A stretch of DNA of 64,000 nucleotides from Scleromatobacter sp964418745 (GTDB lineage Bacteria; Pseudomonadota; Gammaproteobacteria; Burkholderiales; Burkholderiaceae_C), in contig CAYQMX010000002.1 in the NCBI GenBank assembly GCA_964418745.1, positions 248,001-312,000 of the forward strand, in the 5' to 3' direction. Below the pieces are notes generated by a model, which worked only from the letters and a program-made list of their open reading frames with translations, did not search any database and was not told where the DNA came from. This document shows positions 34,611 through 46,146 of this stretch, one piece after another. The stretch's first letter is position 1. Each line of letters begins with the position of its first letter. A program made the position numbers and the translations under genes.

Positions 34611-34641
34611 AAAAAAAAAGAGCCTCGCAACGGGCGAGGCT
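34611..34641 (-). terminator. Intrinsic terminator
   Basis: On the minus strand AGCCTCGC-CCGTT-GCGAGGCT (8 bp perfect stem, 5-nt loop) is followed by C and nine T. This is the clearest Rho-independent terminator in the window and closes the 63-residue gene that lies just to its right. Confidence 0.85.
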
Positions 34642-34684
34642 GTGAAGGAGCCGGCCAGCGCCAGGAGGCGCTGGCGGCGCTGGT

Positions 34685-34876
34685 TCAGGCGTTGGCGCGG
34701 TGGCCGATGACGGTCACGTGCTGCACGGCGACATGCGTCAGGCCGTAGGGGGCCATGGCCAGACTGTCCGCGGCCGCGTATTGCTGGGTCGCGATGCCGT
34801 TCATGCCGGCGACGACGGCCAGGGTCATGAGGAAGGACAGGGCGAGGGCGGCGACTTGGGGGGTGGTCTTGGTCAT
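34685..34876 (-). CDS. Small exported protein
   Basis: A 63-residue protein: MTKTTPQVAALALSFLMTLAVVAGMNGIA is a signal peptide or a single membrane helix, followed by a short tail ending HVTVIGHRANA. An AGGAG site lies 7 nt before the ATG, and an intrinsic terminator follows directly, so this is a complete small transcription unit. Function is unknown. Confidence 0.7.
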   Translation of the reverse strand: MTKTTPQVAALALSFLMTLAVVAGMNGIATQQYAAADSLAMAPYGLTHVAVQHVTVIGHRANA

Positions 34877-35118
34877 GGTGGGCTCCTGGTGTCCGGGTTG
34901 ATCTGTCCGGAACGCGTTTCGTGTTCCGATGGATGGACTATCGGAGTTGCGCGCCGCGCCGCCAAACGGCTTGCGACGACCGGCAAGGTGCCCGGAACGA
35001 ATTGCAGCCAGCTGCGACGAACCGTCGGCGCAGTCGCCTCGACACGGGGAACGCCGCTTGCCGAATCCTGGCTGGCGCGGCCGGTCGGCCGCGCGACGCG
35101 TTGCGCGAGAGGCACCCG

Positions 35119-35382
35119 ATGGACATCAAGCACGATCCCAATTCGATCCCGAACTTCAACTCGGGCGGCCGGCTGGGCGAGTTGCAGCCCAACGAGCCGG
35201 AACAGGCGCAGTCCAGCGTCGAGCTGGATCCGACGGCCGGCGGCGACGGCGCGGCCAGCGAGGCGGGCGAGACGGCCGAGCATGCGTCGCTGCTCGACGA
35301 TGGCGGCGAATCGGCCGCGCAGCGCCCCGACAAGTCGACGACCGGCGCCGGCGCGATCGACGGGCTGGTGGGCGCGCCCTGA
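35119..35382 (+). CDS. Small acidic, disordered protein
   Basis: An 87-residue protein, MDIKHDPNSIPNFNSGGRLGELQPNEPEQ…, very rich in Asp, Glu, Gly and Ala and without hydrophobic stretches, hence probably unfolded. A GAGAGG purine run precedes the ATG. A role as an adaptor or stress protein is only a guess. It is divergent from the 63-residue gene. Confidence 0.6.
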   Translation: MDIKHDPNSIPNFNSGGRLGELQPNEPEQAQSSVELDPTAGGDGAASEAGETAEHASLLDDGGESAAQRPDKSTTGAGAIDGLVGAP

Positions 35383-35389
35383 ATCGGGT

Positions 35390-36310
35390 TCAGCCCGGCG
35401 CCCGGTCCAGTCGCCGCCGGCTGGCGAAGCGCCGCGCCGCGCCGGTCAGCGGATCGGTGAAGGCGATCTCGCGCGCCAGCAACTGCAGCGGCTGCGTCCA
35501 GTCGGGCGCGGCGCCCGGCGCGGGCTCGGGCCACAGGCGCGGATAGATGCGGTCGCCCACCAGGGGCAGGCCCAGCGCGGCCATCTGCACCCGCAACTGG
35601 TGGGTCTGCCCGGTGCGCGGGGTCAGGCGGTAGTGCGCGAAGGCCTCGTGCGGCGCGGCCAGGCGGCCGATGAGCTCGAGGCGCATCTCGGCATTGGGCT
35701 CGCCGGGCACCACGTGCACCTGCATGAAGCCGGCGCCGGCGGGCTTGTCGAGGCGGTGGCGACAGTCGAGGGGCAGGGCCAGTTCGGCGCGCCACGGCGC
35801 GATCGCCTCGTAGACCTTGTGCACCCGGCGCTCGCGCAGCAGCGCGTTGTAGGCCCCGCGCGTGGCCGGCTGGACCACGAACACCAGCACGCCGGCGGTC
35901 TCGCGGTCGAGGCGGTGCATCGGGGCCAGGGTGGCGATGCCCAGGTCGTGGCGCAGCCGCGCCAGCACGGTCTCCCGCAGGTGGCGGCCGCCGGGCGTCA
36001 CCGGCAGGAAGTGCGGCTTGTCGACGACGACGAGGTGCTCGTCGCGGTGCAGCAGCTCGATCTCGAACGGCACGCGGGGCTCCGGCGGCGGGTCGCGCCA
36101 GTACCACAGCAGCATGCCGGCGGCGCAGGCAGCGTCGGCGGCCAGCGGGCGGCCGACGGCGTCAAGCACGTCGCCGCGCGCCAGCCGCGCGGGCCAGTCG
36201 GCCACGGCCGGGAAGCGCGCGGCCAGGAACTGCAGCACGGTGGCGTGGCGCGCGTCGGGGACGCCCACGCGGCTGGCGCCGACGCCGTCGCGCAGCGGAG
36301 GCACGAACAC
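35390..36310 (-). CDS. RluA-family pseudouridine synthase
   Basis: A 306-residue RNA pseudouridine synthase with the catalytic motif HRLDRETAGVL (Asp nucleophile), VVVDKPHFLPV before it, and RTGQTHQLRVQMAALGLPLVGD near the end. Its N-terminus lacks a clear S4 domain. It would isomerise uridine in rRNA or tRNA. The GTG start at 36310 sits one base after the TGA of the TrhO gene, so the two RNA-modification genes are probably co-translated. Confidence 0.92.
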   Translation of the reverse strand: MFVPPLRDGVGASRVGVPDARHATVLQFLAARFPAVADWPARLARGDVLDAVGRPLAADAACAAGMLLWYWRDPPPEPRVPFEIELLHRDEHLVVVDKPHFLPVTPGGRHLRETVLARLRHDLGIATLAPMHRLDRETAGVLVFVVQPATRGAYNALLRERRVHKVYEAIAPWRAELALPLDCRHRLDKPAGAGFMQVHVVPGEPNAEMRLELIGRLAAPHEAFAHYRLTPRTGQTHQLRVQMAALGLPLVGDRIYPRLWPEPAPGAAPDWTQPLQLLAREIAFTDPLTGAARRFASRRRLDRAPG

Positions 36311-36311
36311 C

Positions 36312-37142
36312 TCAGCCGCCCCCGGACTCGAGCTGGCGCGCGCGCCGCAGGCGCCACGCCTCGTCGGGATGCGCCGGGTCGAACACCTGCGCCGGCGTCG
36401 TGGCGGTCTCGCGCAGGCCGGTGTCGAGCGCCACGCGGTTGTCGAACACGAAGCACTCGCCCTGCCAGTCGCGTTCGGCGTCGTCGATCGCCTGGAAGTA
36501 GCCCAGCACGCCACCGTCGAGCTGGCGCACGTCCAGGCCCAGGCTGCGCAGCCAGGGCGCGGTCTTGTCGCAGCGGATGCCGCCGGTGCAGTACATCGCC
36601 ACTGGCCGGCCCGCCGCGCGCCAGGCCGGCGCCTGCGCCTGCACCCAGGCGACGAAGTCGCGGAAGTTGTGCACGCCGGGGTCGACGGCCCCGCGGAAGT
36701 GGCCGAGCCGGTATTCGAAGTGGTTGCGGTTGTCCAGCAGCACCACGTCGTCGCGCTGCAGCAGCGCGCGCCAGGCCCGCGGCGACAGGTGGCTGGCGTC
36801 GCGCTCGTCGGGAGCGTCCTGCGGGCCGGGGAGGCCGAGCGCGACGATCTCGGGCTTGACGGTCACCTTCAGGCGCCCGAACGGCGCGGTGGTGCAGGCG
36901 CTGTGCCTGAAGGCCATGCCCCGCAGCGCGCCGCCGAGCACGTCGGCACGCTGCAGCGCGGCCTCGAAGGCGGCCACCGCGGCTGGCGCGCCGGCCACCG
37001 TGCCGTTGACGCCTTCGCCCGCGACCACGACGCTGCCGCCCAGGCCGGCCGCGAGCGCGCGCAGCGTCGCGGCCGCCGCGTCCGGGTCGGGCAGCGGGGT
37101 GAAGCGGTAGAAGGCGCTGTGCAGCAGCGAGGCGTCGGACAT
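36312..37142 (-). CDS. trhO: tRNA uridine(34) hydroxylase TrhO
   Basis: A 276-residue protein of the YceA/TrhO family that makes 5-hydroxyuridine at wobble position 34 of tRNAs. An N-terminal ferredoxin-like part (VVVAGEGVNGTVAG) is followed by a rhodanese domain with active-site loop MYCTGGIRCDKTAPWL containing two cysteines. The ATG at 37142 has no strong ribosome site. It is linked with the pseudouridine synthase gene downstream. Confidence 0.92.
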   Translation of the reverse strand: MSDASLLHSAFYRFTPLPDPDAAAATLRALAAGLGGSVVVAGEGVNGTVAGAPAAVAAFEAALQRADVLGGALRGMAFRHSACTTAPFGRLKVTVKPEIVALGLPGPQDAPDERDASHLSPRAWRALLQRDDVVLLDNRNHFEYRLGHFRGAVDPGVHNFRDFVAWVQAQAPAWRAAGRPVAMYCTGGIRCDKTAPWLRSLGLDVRQLDGGVLGYFQAIDDAERDWQGECFVFDNRVALDTGLRETATTPAQVFDPAHPDEAWRLRRARQLESGGG

Positions 37143-37187
37143 CGAGGCCGATTCTCGCAGCCGCGCCGAGCGCGGCCGGGCCGGCGG

Positions 37188-37931
37188 CTATTGCGCAGCG
37201 TGCGCCAGCGCCTCGGCGGCCTCGTGGTCCATCAGCCGCGACTGCGACGCGTCGGCCTGCAGGCCCAGCTCGCCGTGGCCCCAGGCGAGCGCCAGCGCCT
37301 GCAGGGCCGGCGCGTAGTCGGCGTCGGCGGCTTGCTGGTACAGCGCGAGGGCGCGCGCCTCGTCGCGCGGCAAGCCCTGGCCCGCGCGCAGCAGGTTGGC
37401 GTAGAGGAACATCGCGGGCACGTCGCCTTCGGCGGCGGCCTGGCCCAGCAGCGCCGCGGCGCGCGCGGCGTCGGACGGGCCGTGCGCCGTCGCGAGCGCC
37501 CGCAGTCCCAGCAGTCGCGACGCGGCGGGCACGTGGCCGGCGCTGCCTTGCGCGAGCAGGCGCGCCACGCGGGCGTCCTCGCGCGCGGCGGGCGCGCCGG
37601 CGCCGGCGAGCAGCTCGGCCAGTTGCGTGGCCGCGACCGCGTCGCCCGCGGCGACGCCGTCGTCCAGCACCTGCGCGAGCCGCGCCCGCGAGGTGGGGTC
37701 CGGACGGTGGGCCAGCAACGCGGCATAGGCCTGCCGCGCCTGGACGTTGCCGCGCGTCGACCAGCGCGCCAGCGCGGCCTCGGCGGCGCCGTCGCGGCGG
37801 TCGGCCGCGTCGTGCAGCCAGGCCTGCGCCCGCGCCGCGTCGGGCGCGGCCCACCATGGCCGCGCGACGACCGCGCCCGCCGTCGCCGCGAGGGCGGCCG
37901 CCAGGGTCGCCCCGACGAGCCGTCGCCTCAC
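37188..37931 (-). CDS. Membrane-anchored Sel1/TPR-like repeat protein
   Basis: A 247-residue protein with an N-terminal signal anchor (RRRLVGATLAAALAATAGAVVA) and then Ala-rich helical repeats. The last are recognisably Sel1-like (AMFLYANLLRAGQGLPRDEARALALYQQAA; APALQALALAWGHGELGL). It probably acts as a scaffold. The GTG start overlaps the stop of the CpdB gene (GTGA), suggesting coupling with the phosphodiesterase/nucleotidase. Confidence 0.75.
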   Translation of the reverse strand: MRRRLVGATLAAALAATAGAVVARPWWAAPDAARAQAWLHDAADRRDGAAEAALARWSTRGNVQARQAYAALLAHRPDPTSRARLAQVLDDGVAAGDAVAATQLAELLAGAGAPAAREDARVARLLAQGSAGHVPAASRLLGLRALATAHGPSDAARAAALLGQAAAEGDVPAMFLYANLLRAGQGLPRDEARALALYQQAADADYAPALQALALAWGHGELGLQADASQSRLMDHEAAEALAHAAQ

Positions 37932-39982
37932 TGCACGCCCAGGTCGATCTGGTAGACCGCCAGGCCCTTGCCGCTGCCGTCGTCGGCCTGCACCTGCGTC
38001 ACGCCCGGGATGCCGTCCGTGGCGGCGAGCGCCGCGTTGCCCGGCGCCGACGTGAACTGCACCGGGCCGGCCGTCGCCACGCGCGTGAAGTGCCAGCTGC
38101 GGTCGTTGCCGTTGGTCGCCCGCGCCAGCGTCGCCGCGGCCTTGATGTAGCGGATCAGCACGTCGCGGTTGGCATCCGGGCTGGCGTAGATCGTCTTGCT
38201 GCCGTTCAGGCCGGGGAAGTTGCCGCCCCCGCTGGCGCGGTAGTTGTTGGTGGCGACGATGAACTGCGCCGCCGGGTCGACCGTCGTGCCGTTGTACGTG
38301 AAGTTGCGGATGCGGCTGCCCTGCGGCTGGGTGACGTCGATCTCGTACTTCATCGATCCGTCGCCGTCGAGCACGTCGAAGTTGTAGCCCGGGAAGCTGC
38401 TCACCAGCGACTGCGCCGTCGTCTTCGTCGGGTCGATCTGGTTGAAGCGCGTCGCCGCCGTCTCCAGCCACGCCTTCAGGTCGGCGCCGGTCACCAGCAC
38501 GGCCTGGATCGTGTTCGCGTACAGGTACAGGTCGGCCGCGTTGAAGATGGCCAGGTTGCCGCTGGCGACGTCGGTGTAGTCGGTGCCGCCGGCGAAGCCG
38601 CTCTTGAACGGCGCGCTCACCGACAGCACCGGCAGCGACTTGTACTGCGGCAGGTTGGCGCTCACGTAGTCCTTCACGTAGGCGGCCTGGGCCTGGTTGA
38701 CGACCTGGATCGCGGTGGTGTCGCCCACGTCGGCGAAATAGGTGCTCAGGCGGTAGTCGGCGGTGCCGATGGGCGTCTTGACGTAGGTGATCGTGCCCTG
38801 GTGCTCGGCCTGCACCAGCGGCGCGATGGTGGCGTCGGCGGCCACGTAGGTCTTGTCGGCGTTCTGGGTCGACAGCGTGGCCGTGGTCGTCGCCGTCCTG
38901 TCGACGGCCCAGCCGCCGGCCGCGTACTTCAGCTTCAGGTTGACCACGCCCAGGTTCTTGCCCCAGAAGTTGGCCATCACGGCGGGCACGCCGGCCACGG
39001 TGCCGGCGGCCTTGTCGACGCCGGCGATGTTGAACGCGGCCACGGTGCTGGTGGCGTTCGGGAACACCTGGTGCATGTGACCCATCAGCAGCACGTCGAT
39101 GCCCGGCACCTGCGCCAGGTACAGGTTGCCGTTCTCCATCGTCGCCGAGTAGGCCGCGCCGTCGGGGCCGCCGTGCGAGATCGCCACGATGATGTCGGCG
39201 CCCTTGGCCTTCATCTCGGGGATGTACTTCTGCGCCGTCTCCTGCAGGCCCGTGGTGGTGACGTTGCCGTCGAGATTGCCCTTGTCCCACGACATGATCA
39301 GCGGCGGCGTGAAGCCGATGACGCCGATCTTCACGGGGACGCTCACCGCCTTGCCGTCGGGCGTCGTCGCCGCGAGGTTGCGCGTGAGGATCACGTACGG
39401 CTCGAAGAGGGGCTTGGAGTCGGTGGTGCTGACCACGTTGGCCAGCACCTGCGGGTAGGCCGGGCCGGCGCACTTCGCCTGGGTCGAGGGTGCCGGCAGG
39501 TTCTTGACGTTGAACTGCCGGTTGGTCACCTGGCCCAGGTAGGCCAGGCCGTAGTTGAATTCGTGGTTGCCGATGGTGCCGGCGTCGTAGCCGACCGCGT
39601 CCATGGCCTTGAAGATGGCCAGCTTGTCAGTGCAGGGCACCTTGTTGACCAGCGCCTGGTAGTCGCCCAGCACGGTGCCCTGGATGATGTCGCCGGCGTC
39701 GAACAGCATCGTGTTGGCGTTGGCGGCGCGCACCTGCCTGACCAGCGTGGCGGTGCGCTCGATGCCCACCGAGTTGTCCGCGGCCAGCTTGTAGTAGTCG
39801 TAGCCCAGGATGTTCTGGTGCAGGTCGGTGGTCTCCATCAGCGTCAGTGCGACGCTGGTGCCGACGGCCGGGGCGTTGCCGGCGCTCTTGTCGCCGCCGC
39901 AGGCGGCGAGGGTGGCCGCGGCGACGAGCGAGGCGACGAGCGCGCGGTGGCGCGCGGGTGTCGCGTCTGTGAAGAAGTTCAT
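37928..39982 (-). CDS. cpdB: CpdB-type 2',3'-cyclic phosphodiesterase / 3'-nucleotidase
   Basis: A 684-residue lipoprotein (signal ending LAAC, Cys28). The calcineurin-like metallophosphatase half has METTDLHQNI (DxH), DAGDIIQG, GNHEF, SHGG and GHMHQ. The second half is the 5'-nucleotidase C-terminal domain with FNAADLYLY and GSNYR-like NNYRASGGGNFPG for nucleotide binding. The YDYYKLAADNSVGIERTA signature separates it from UshA. It would release nucleoside and phosphate from cyclic and 3'-nucleotides in the envelope. Pho-box-like repeats precede it. A Sel1-like gene overlaps it downstream. Confidence 0.93.
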   Translation of the reverse strand: MNFFTDATPARHRALVASLVAAATLAACGGDKSAGNAPAVGTSVALTLMETTDLHQNILGYDYYKLAADNSVGIERTATLVRQVRAANANTMLFDAGDIIQGTVLGDYQALVNKVPCTDKLAIFKAMDAVGYDAGTIGNHEFNYGLAYLGQVTNRQFNVKNLPAPSTQAKCAGPAYPQVLANVVSTTDSKPLFEPYVILTRNLAATTPDGKAVSVPVKIGVIGFTPPLIMSWDKGNLDGNVTTTGLQETAQKYIPEMKAKGADIIVAISHGGPDGAAYSATMENGNLYLAQVPGIDVLLMGHMHQVFPNATSTVAAFNIAGVDKAAGTVAGVPAVMANFWGKNLGVVNLKLKYAAGGWAVDRTATTTATLSTQNADKTYVAADATIAPLVQAEHQGTITYVKTPIGTADYRLSTYFADVGDTTAIQVVNQAQAAYVKDYVSANLPQYKSLPVLSVSAPFKSGFAGGTDYTDVASGNLAIFNAADLYLYANTIQAVLVTGADLKAWLETAATRFNQIDPTKTTAQSLVSSFPGYNFDVLDGDGSMKYEIDVTQPQGSRIRNFTYNGTTVDPAAQFIVATNNYRASGGGNFPGLNGSKTIYASPDANRDVLIRYIKAAATLARATNGNDRSWHFTRVATAGPVQFTSAPGNAALAATDGIPGVTQVQADDGSGKGLAVYQIDLGVQ

Positions 39983-40028
39983 CGGGATTCTCGTGGTTCG
40001 ACAAAGACGCGGACGTTAGGGGGCGCCC

Positions 40029-40057
40029 GTGACGATGTCGTGACTTGCGCGTGAACC
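40029..40057 (-). promoter_or_regulatory. Candidate Pho box (three 11-bp-spaced repeats)
   Basis: On the minus strand GGTTCAC, AAGTCAC and TCGTCAC start 11 bp apart, 47-75 bp upstream of the CpdB start. Two of the three match the core GTCAC. It has the same layout as the site before the ExeM-type nuclease. Confidence 0.6.
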
Positions 40058-40105
40058 CCCGGCCGTATGCAGGGCGCGGGCGCCCCACCGTCGAGCACGG
40101 GTGCG

Positions 40106-42259
<2,154 letters not shown>

Positions 42260-42524
42260 CTTGGCAAGGGCGGGCCGGGGCGGGCCGGGGTGGTGTGCAT
42301 CGGGCGGCGACCGCGTCGGGACGAGGGTCGCGGCGGGCTCCGGACCATGGTACCGCGCGGCCCTCCCCTGTCGAACAATCGTTCAGCTCGCGCGCCCTGG
42401 CCGCCGCCGCGGCCAGCGCTCCGCCCCCGATCGGGCGAAGACGCCCGCTGCGGCCGTACCACAGATCGCCCCCGTTTCCGCGCTCGGGGAGGGAGTAGAC
42501 TCCGCCCTTTTTTCCACTGCGACC

Positions 42525-43274
42525 GTGTCTGTCAGCCTGGCGCGCGATGCGCGCCGCCCCCCTCTCACCGGCTCGGCGTTCATCCGCGCGCTGGCGGCGC
42601 TGGACGACGTCCCGGCGCCGGCCGCGCCCGACGCGTTCGCGCAGCGCCTCGCGCACTGGTTCGACTGGACCCACGCGTTCTCGTTGTCGGCGGCGCTGGG
42701 CGAGGCGCCCGCGCGCCCGGACAGCCCCGCCTTCGGCGGCCAGGGCGCCCTGGCCGCGGACGAGCGCGAGTTCGCCCGGGTGCGCGCCGCGCTCGCGCGC
42801 ACGATCGTCGACGCCCCCGGCGGCGCCGCGCCGCGCCGCCTGGGCCGTCCGCTGGCCGGTGCGGTCGCGCCGGCCGCGATGCCCGTCGACTTCGCCACCT
42901 ACCGCCAGCGCTACTCGGCCTGCCAGCTGGCGATGGAGACCCAGATCGTGCCGCTGCGCCGCCGCCTGCGCTCGACGCTGGCCGACCGCTCGGCCGCGCT
43001 GGCCAAGCTGGCCGAGCTCGACATCGTGATGGAGCAGGTCGTCGGCGCGCAGGAACGCGCGCTGCTGGCCACCGTGGCGGGGCGGCTCGAACCGCGCTTC
43101 GACCGCCTGCGCGCCACGCAGGACGCCGCCGCGGCCACCGGGCCGCCCGGGCCGTGGCTGGCGCAGTTCCACCAGGAGATGCGCGGCCTGCTGCTGGCCG
43201 AGCTCGACCTCCGCCTGCAACCCCTCGAAGGCCTGCTCGAAGCCTGCCGCCAGTCGATTTCGCCAAGCTCATGA
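42525..43274 (+). CDS. DUF3348 protein, first gene of the ZorAB-like operon
   Basis: A 249-residue cytoplasmic helical protein of the DUF3348 family: FIRALAALDDV…FAQRLAHWFDWTHAFSLSAAL near the N-terminus, YRQRYSACQLAMETQIVPLR in the middle, and LLAELDLRLQPLEGLLEA at the end. Function is undescribed. It is the first gene of a four-gene operon, and its stop overlaps the next start by 4 nt. The GTG at 42525 is used because the protein-like region starts there. The upstream frame is a shadow of the kinase promoter region. Confidence 0.82.
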   Translation: MSVSLARDARRPPLTGSAFIRALAALDDVPAPAAPDAFAQRLAHWFDWTHAFSLSAALGEAPARPDSPAFGGQGALAADEREFARVRAALARTIVDAPGGAAPRRLGRPLAGAVAPAAMPVDFATYRQRYSACQLAMETQIVPLRRRLRSTLADRSAALAKLAELDIVMEQVVGAQERALLATVAGRLEPRFDRLRATQDAAAATGPPGPWLAQFHQEMRGLLLAELDLRLQPLEGLLEACRQSISPSS

Positions 43275-45478
43275 ACCAATTCCTTCGCCACGCCGCCGCC
43301 CTGGCGGGCGCGGCCGTCATCGCCTGGGTCGGCGCCGGCTACCTGCTCACGAACCCGCTGGCCCTGGTCGTCACCGTGCTGATCGCCGCCTTCTACGCGA
43401 TGGGCGTGCTGGAGCTGCGCCACTTCCGCCAGTCCACCGCCGCGCTGGCACAGGCGGTCGCCGAACTCGCGCAGCCGCCGGCCGGCCTCGGCCCCTGGCT
43501 GGAGCGCGTGCCCGCCGGCCTGCGCAACGCCGTGCGCCGCCGCGTCGAAGGCGAGCCGGTGGGCCTGCCCGGCCCGTCGCTGGCGCCGACGCTGGCCGGC
43601 CTGCTGGTGCTGCTGGGCATGCTGGGCACCTTCCTGGGCATGATCCTGACGCTGCGCGGCACCGGCGCCGCGCTCGAGACCGCCACCGACCTGGTGGCGG
43701 TGCGCAACTCGCTGATCGCGCCGGTCAAGGGCCTGGGCCTGGCCTTCGGCACGTCGGTGGCCGGCGTGGCCGCCTCGGCCGCGCTGGGCCTGCTGTCCGC
43801 GCTGGCCCGGCGCGAGCGCGCGGTCGTGGCGCAGCAGCTCGACGCCCGCATCGCGACCACGCTGCGCGAGTTCTCGGTTGCCCACCAGCGCGAGCAGTCG
43901 CTGGCGCTGCTGCAGCGCCAGGCCGAGCTGATGCCGGCCCTGGTCGACCACCTGCAGGCGCTGATGGCCGGCCTGGAACGCCAGGCGGAGGCGTCCAGCG
44001 CCCGCCTGCTGGCCAGCCAGGAGCGTTTCCAGGGCCAGGCCGAGGCCGCGTACACGGGCCTGGCGGCGTCGGTCGACCGCACGCTGCAGGCGAGCCTGAC
44101 CGAAGGCGCGCGCATCGCCGGCGAGACGATCCGGCCGGTGGCCGAGGCCACGCTGGCGGGCATCGCGCGCGAGACCGCCGCGCTGCACGCGGCGCTCGCC
44201 GGCACGATGCAAGGCCAGCTCGACCAGCTGTCCGCCCGCTTCGCGGCCAGCACGACCGCCGTCGCCGACACCTGGCAGGCCCTGCTCGCCCGCCACGAGC
44301 GCGCCGGCGACGCGCTCGCCGCGACCCTGGACGAGTCGCACCAGCGCTTCGCCCGTACCTTCGACGAGCGCTCCGCGGCGTTGCTCGACGACGTGGCCAC
44401 CCGCCACGCCGCCTGGCAGGGCGAGATGGCGACGTCGCTTTCGGCCATGGCGCGCGACACCGCGACGCTGCAGCGCACGGCGGCCGAGGCCGCCGCCACG
44501 CAGCTCGATGGCGCGGGCGCCCGCCTGGACGTCGCCCTGCAGCGCGTGGCCGAGGCCTGGAGTGGCGCGCTGGCGCAGCACGAGAGCGCCAGTGCGCGCC
44601 TGGCGCGCGAGACCGGCGAATCGCTCGCCGTCGCGGCCGCCACGTTCGAGCGCCATTCCGCATCGCTGCTGGCCACCGTGCAGCAGTCGCACGCCGAGCT
44701 GCAGACCGCCTCGGCCACGCGCGACCAGGAGCGCGTGGCCGCGATGGCCGCCGCGCTCGAGACCATGGCCGCGTCGCTGCAGCAGCACTGGCAGCAGGCC
44801 GGCGCGCGCTCGCTCGAACAGCAGCAGCATGTGGTCGAGACGCTCGAGCGCACCGCGCGCGACGTCACCGCGCAGGCACAGACCCAGGCGCGCGCGACGA
44901 TCGCCGAGATCGAGCGCCTGGTGCAGGCCGCGGCCGAAGCGCCGCGCGCGGCGGCCCAGGTCATCGCCGAGCTGCGCCAGAAGCTGGCCGACAGCATGGC
45001 GCGCGACAACACCCTGCTCGACGAGCGCGCCCGCATCCTCGAGACGCTGGGCACGCTGCTCGATGGCGTCAACCGCGCCGCCGGCGAGCAGCGCGGCGCG
45101 ATCGACGCGCTGGTGACCTCGGCGGCCGCCGTGCTCGAGCGCGCCGGCGCCCGATTCGACGAGCAGGTGCAGGCCGAGGCCGGCAAGCTGGCCGGCGTGG
45201 CCGCGCAGGTCACCGGCAGCGCCGTGGAAGTGGCCAGCCTGGGCGAGGCGTTCGGCGCGGCGGTGCAGGTCTTCAGCGAGTCGGGCGACCGGCTGGGGGC
45301 GCACCTGCAGCGCATCGACGGCGCGCTCGACGCGCAGATGGCGCGCAGCGACGAGCAGCTCGCGTACTACGTGGCGCAGGCGCGCGAGGTGATCGACCTC
45401 AGCATCCTGTCGCAGAAGCAGATCATCGAGGAACTGCAGCGCCTGGCCGGCCGCCAGGCCGCGGAGGCGCTGGCGTGA
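43271..45478 (+). CDS. DUF802 protein: MotA/TolQ-like channel with long coiled-coil tail (ZorA-like)
   Basis: A 735-residue inner-membrane protein. TM helices lie at about 8-26, 30-48, 104-127 and 155-178. TM3 reads LAGLLVLLGMLGTFLGMI, the conserved GLLGTxxGM core of MotA/TolQ/ExbB, and TM4 reads GLAFGTSVAGVAASAALGLL, its partner. Residues from about 185 to the end form one long Ala/Gln/Glu-rich coiled coil. Size and layout match ZorA of Zorya, where such a tail projects into the cytoplasm. The next gene supplies a MotB-like partner. The proton path is inferred from the motifs. Confidence 0.85.
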   Translation: MNQFLRHAAALAGAAVIAWVGAGYLLTNPLALVVTVLIAAFYAMGVLELRHFRQSTAALAQAVAELAQPPAGLGPWLERVPAGLRNAVRRRVEGEPVGLPGPSLAPTLAGLLVLLGMLGTFLGMILTLRGTGAALETATDLVAVRNSLIAPVKGLGLAFGTSVAGVAASAALGLLSALARRERAVVAQQLDARIATTLREFSVAHQREQSLALLQRQAELMPALVDHLQALMAGLERQAEASSARLLASQERFQGQAEAAYTGLAASVDRTLQASLTEGARIAGETIRPVAEATLAGIARETAALHAALAGTMQGQLDQLSARFAASTTAVADTWQALLARHERAGDALAATLDESHQRFARTFDERSAALLDDVATRHAAWQGEMATSLSAMARDTATLQRTAAEAAATQLDGAGARLDVALQRVAEAWSGALAQHESASARLARETGESLAVAAATFERHSASLLATVQQSHAELQTASATRDQERVAAMAAALETMAASLQQHWQQAGARSLEQQQHVVETLERTARDVTAQAQTQARATIAEIERLVQAAAEAPRAAAQVIAELRQKLADSMARDNTLLDERARILETLGTLLDGVNRAAGEQRGAIDALVTSAAAVLERAGARFDEQVQAEAGKLAGVAAQVTGSAVEVASLGEAFGAAVQVFSESGDRLGAHLQRIDGALDAQMARSDEQLAYYVAQAREVIDLSILSQKQIIEELQRLAGRQAAEALA

Positions 45479-46146
45479 TCGCCGACGACATCGACGCCGA
45501 CGGCGCCGCGCCGGTCTGGGCCGTGTTCGGCGACCTGATGGCCGGCCTGCTCGGCGCGTTCGTGCTGATCCTGCTGTTCGCGCTCGCCTCGCAGCTGGAG
45601 CTGGTGACCCGCCTGCAGGACGAGATCCGCCAGCACCAGCTCGACGAGCAACGCCGCGCCGCCCTCGAGCGCGCGCTGGCGGTGCCGATCGCCGCCGGCC
45701 GCGTCACCCTCGTGCACGGCCGCATCGACATCAACGGCAGCGTGCTGTTCGCGTTCAACTCCGCCGAGCTGCAGCCCGAAGGCCGCGCGCTGCTGAAGAC
45801 GCTGGCCGCGCCGATCGCCACCTACCTGAAGGCGCGCGACGAGGTGCTGATGGTCAGCGGCTTCACCGACGACCGCCAGGTGCGCGGCGGCAACCACCAG
45901 TTCGCCGACAACTGGGAGCTGTCGGCCCAGCGCGCGCTGACCGTCATGCGCGCCCTGATCGACGAGGGCGTGCCCTCGTCCGACATCTTCGCCGCCGCCT
46001 TCGGCGCCGAGCAGCCGGTGGCCAGCAACGCCGACGCCGACGGCCGCTCGCGCAACCGCCGCGTCGAGATGGCCCCGACGCCGCGCGCCGTGCGGGCCGG
46101 GGCCGGCAAGGGCGCCGCCAGCGCCGCGAGCGCGCCGCATGCCTGA
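45475..46146 (+). CDS. OmpA/MotB-like stator protein (ZorB-like)
   Basis: A 223-residue protein. Its single N-terminal helix is preceded by VFGDLMAG, with Asp20 in the place of the proton-carrying Asp of MotB/ZorB. A short linker leads to an OmpA peptidoglycan-binding domain: GFTDDRQVRGG, NWELSAQRA, and GRSRNRRVEM near the end. It starts with GTG overlapping the DUF802 stop by four bases. Paired with the preceding channel protein it should form an ion-driven rotary or lever unit anchored to the cell wall. Confidence 0.88.
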   Translation: MIADDIDADGAAPVWAVFGDLMAGLLGAFVLILLFALASQLELVTRLQDEIRQHQLDEQRRAALERALAVPIAAGRVTLVHGRIDINGSVLFAFNSAELQPEGRALLKTLAAPIATYLKARDEVLMVSGFTDDRQVRGGNHQFADNWELSAQRALTVMRALIDEGVPSSDIFAAAFGAEQPVASNADADGRSRNRRVEMAPTPRAVRAGAGKGAASAASAPHA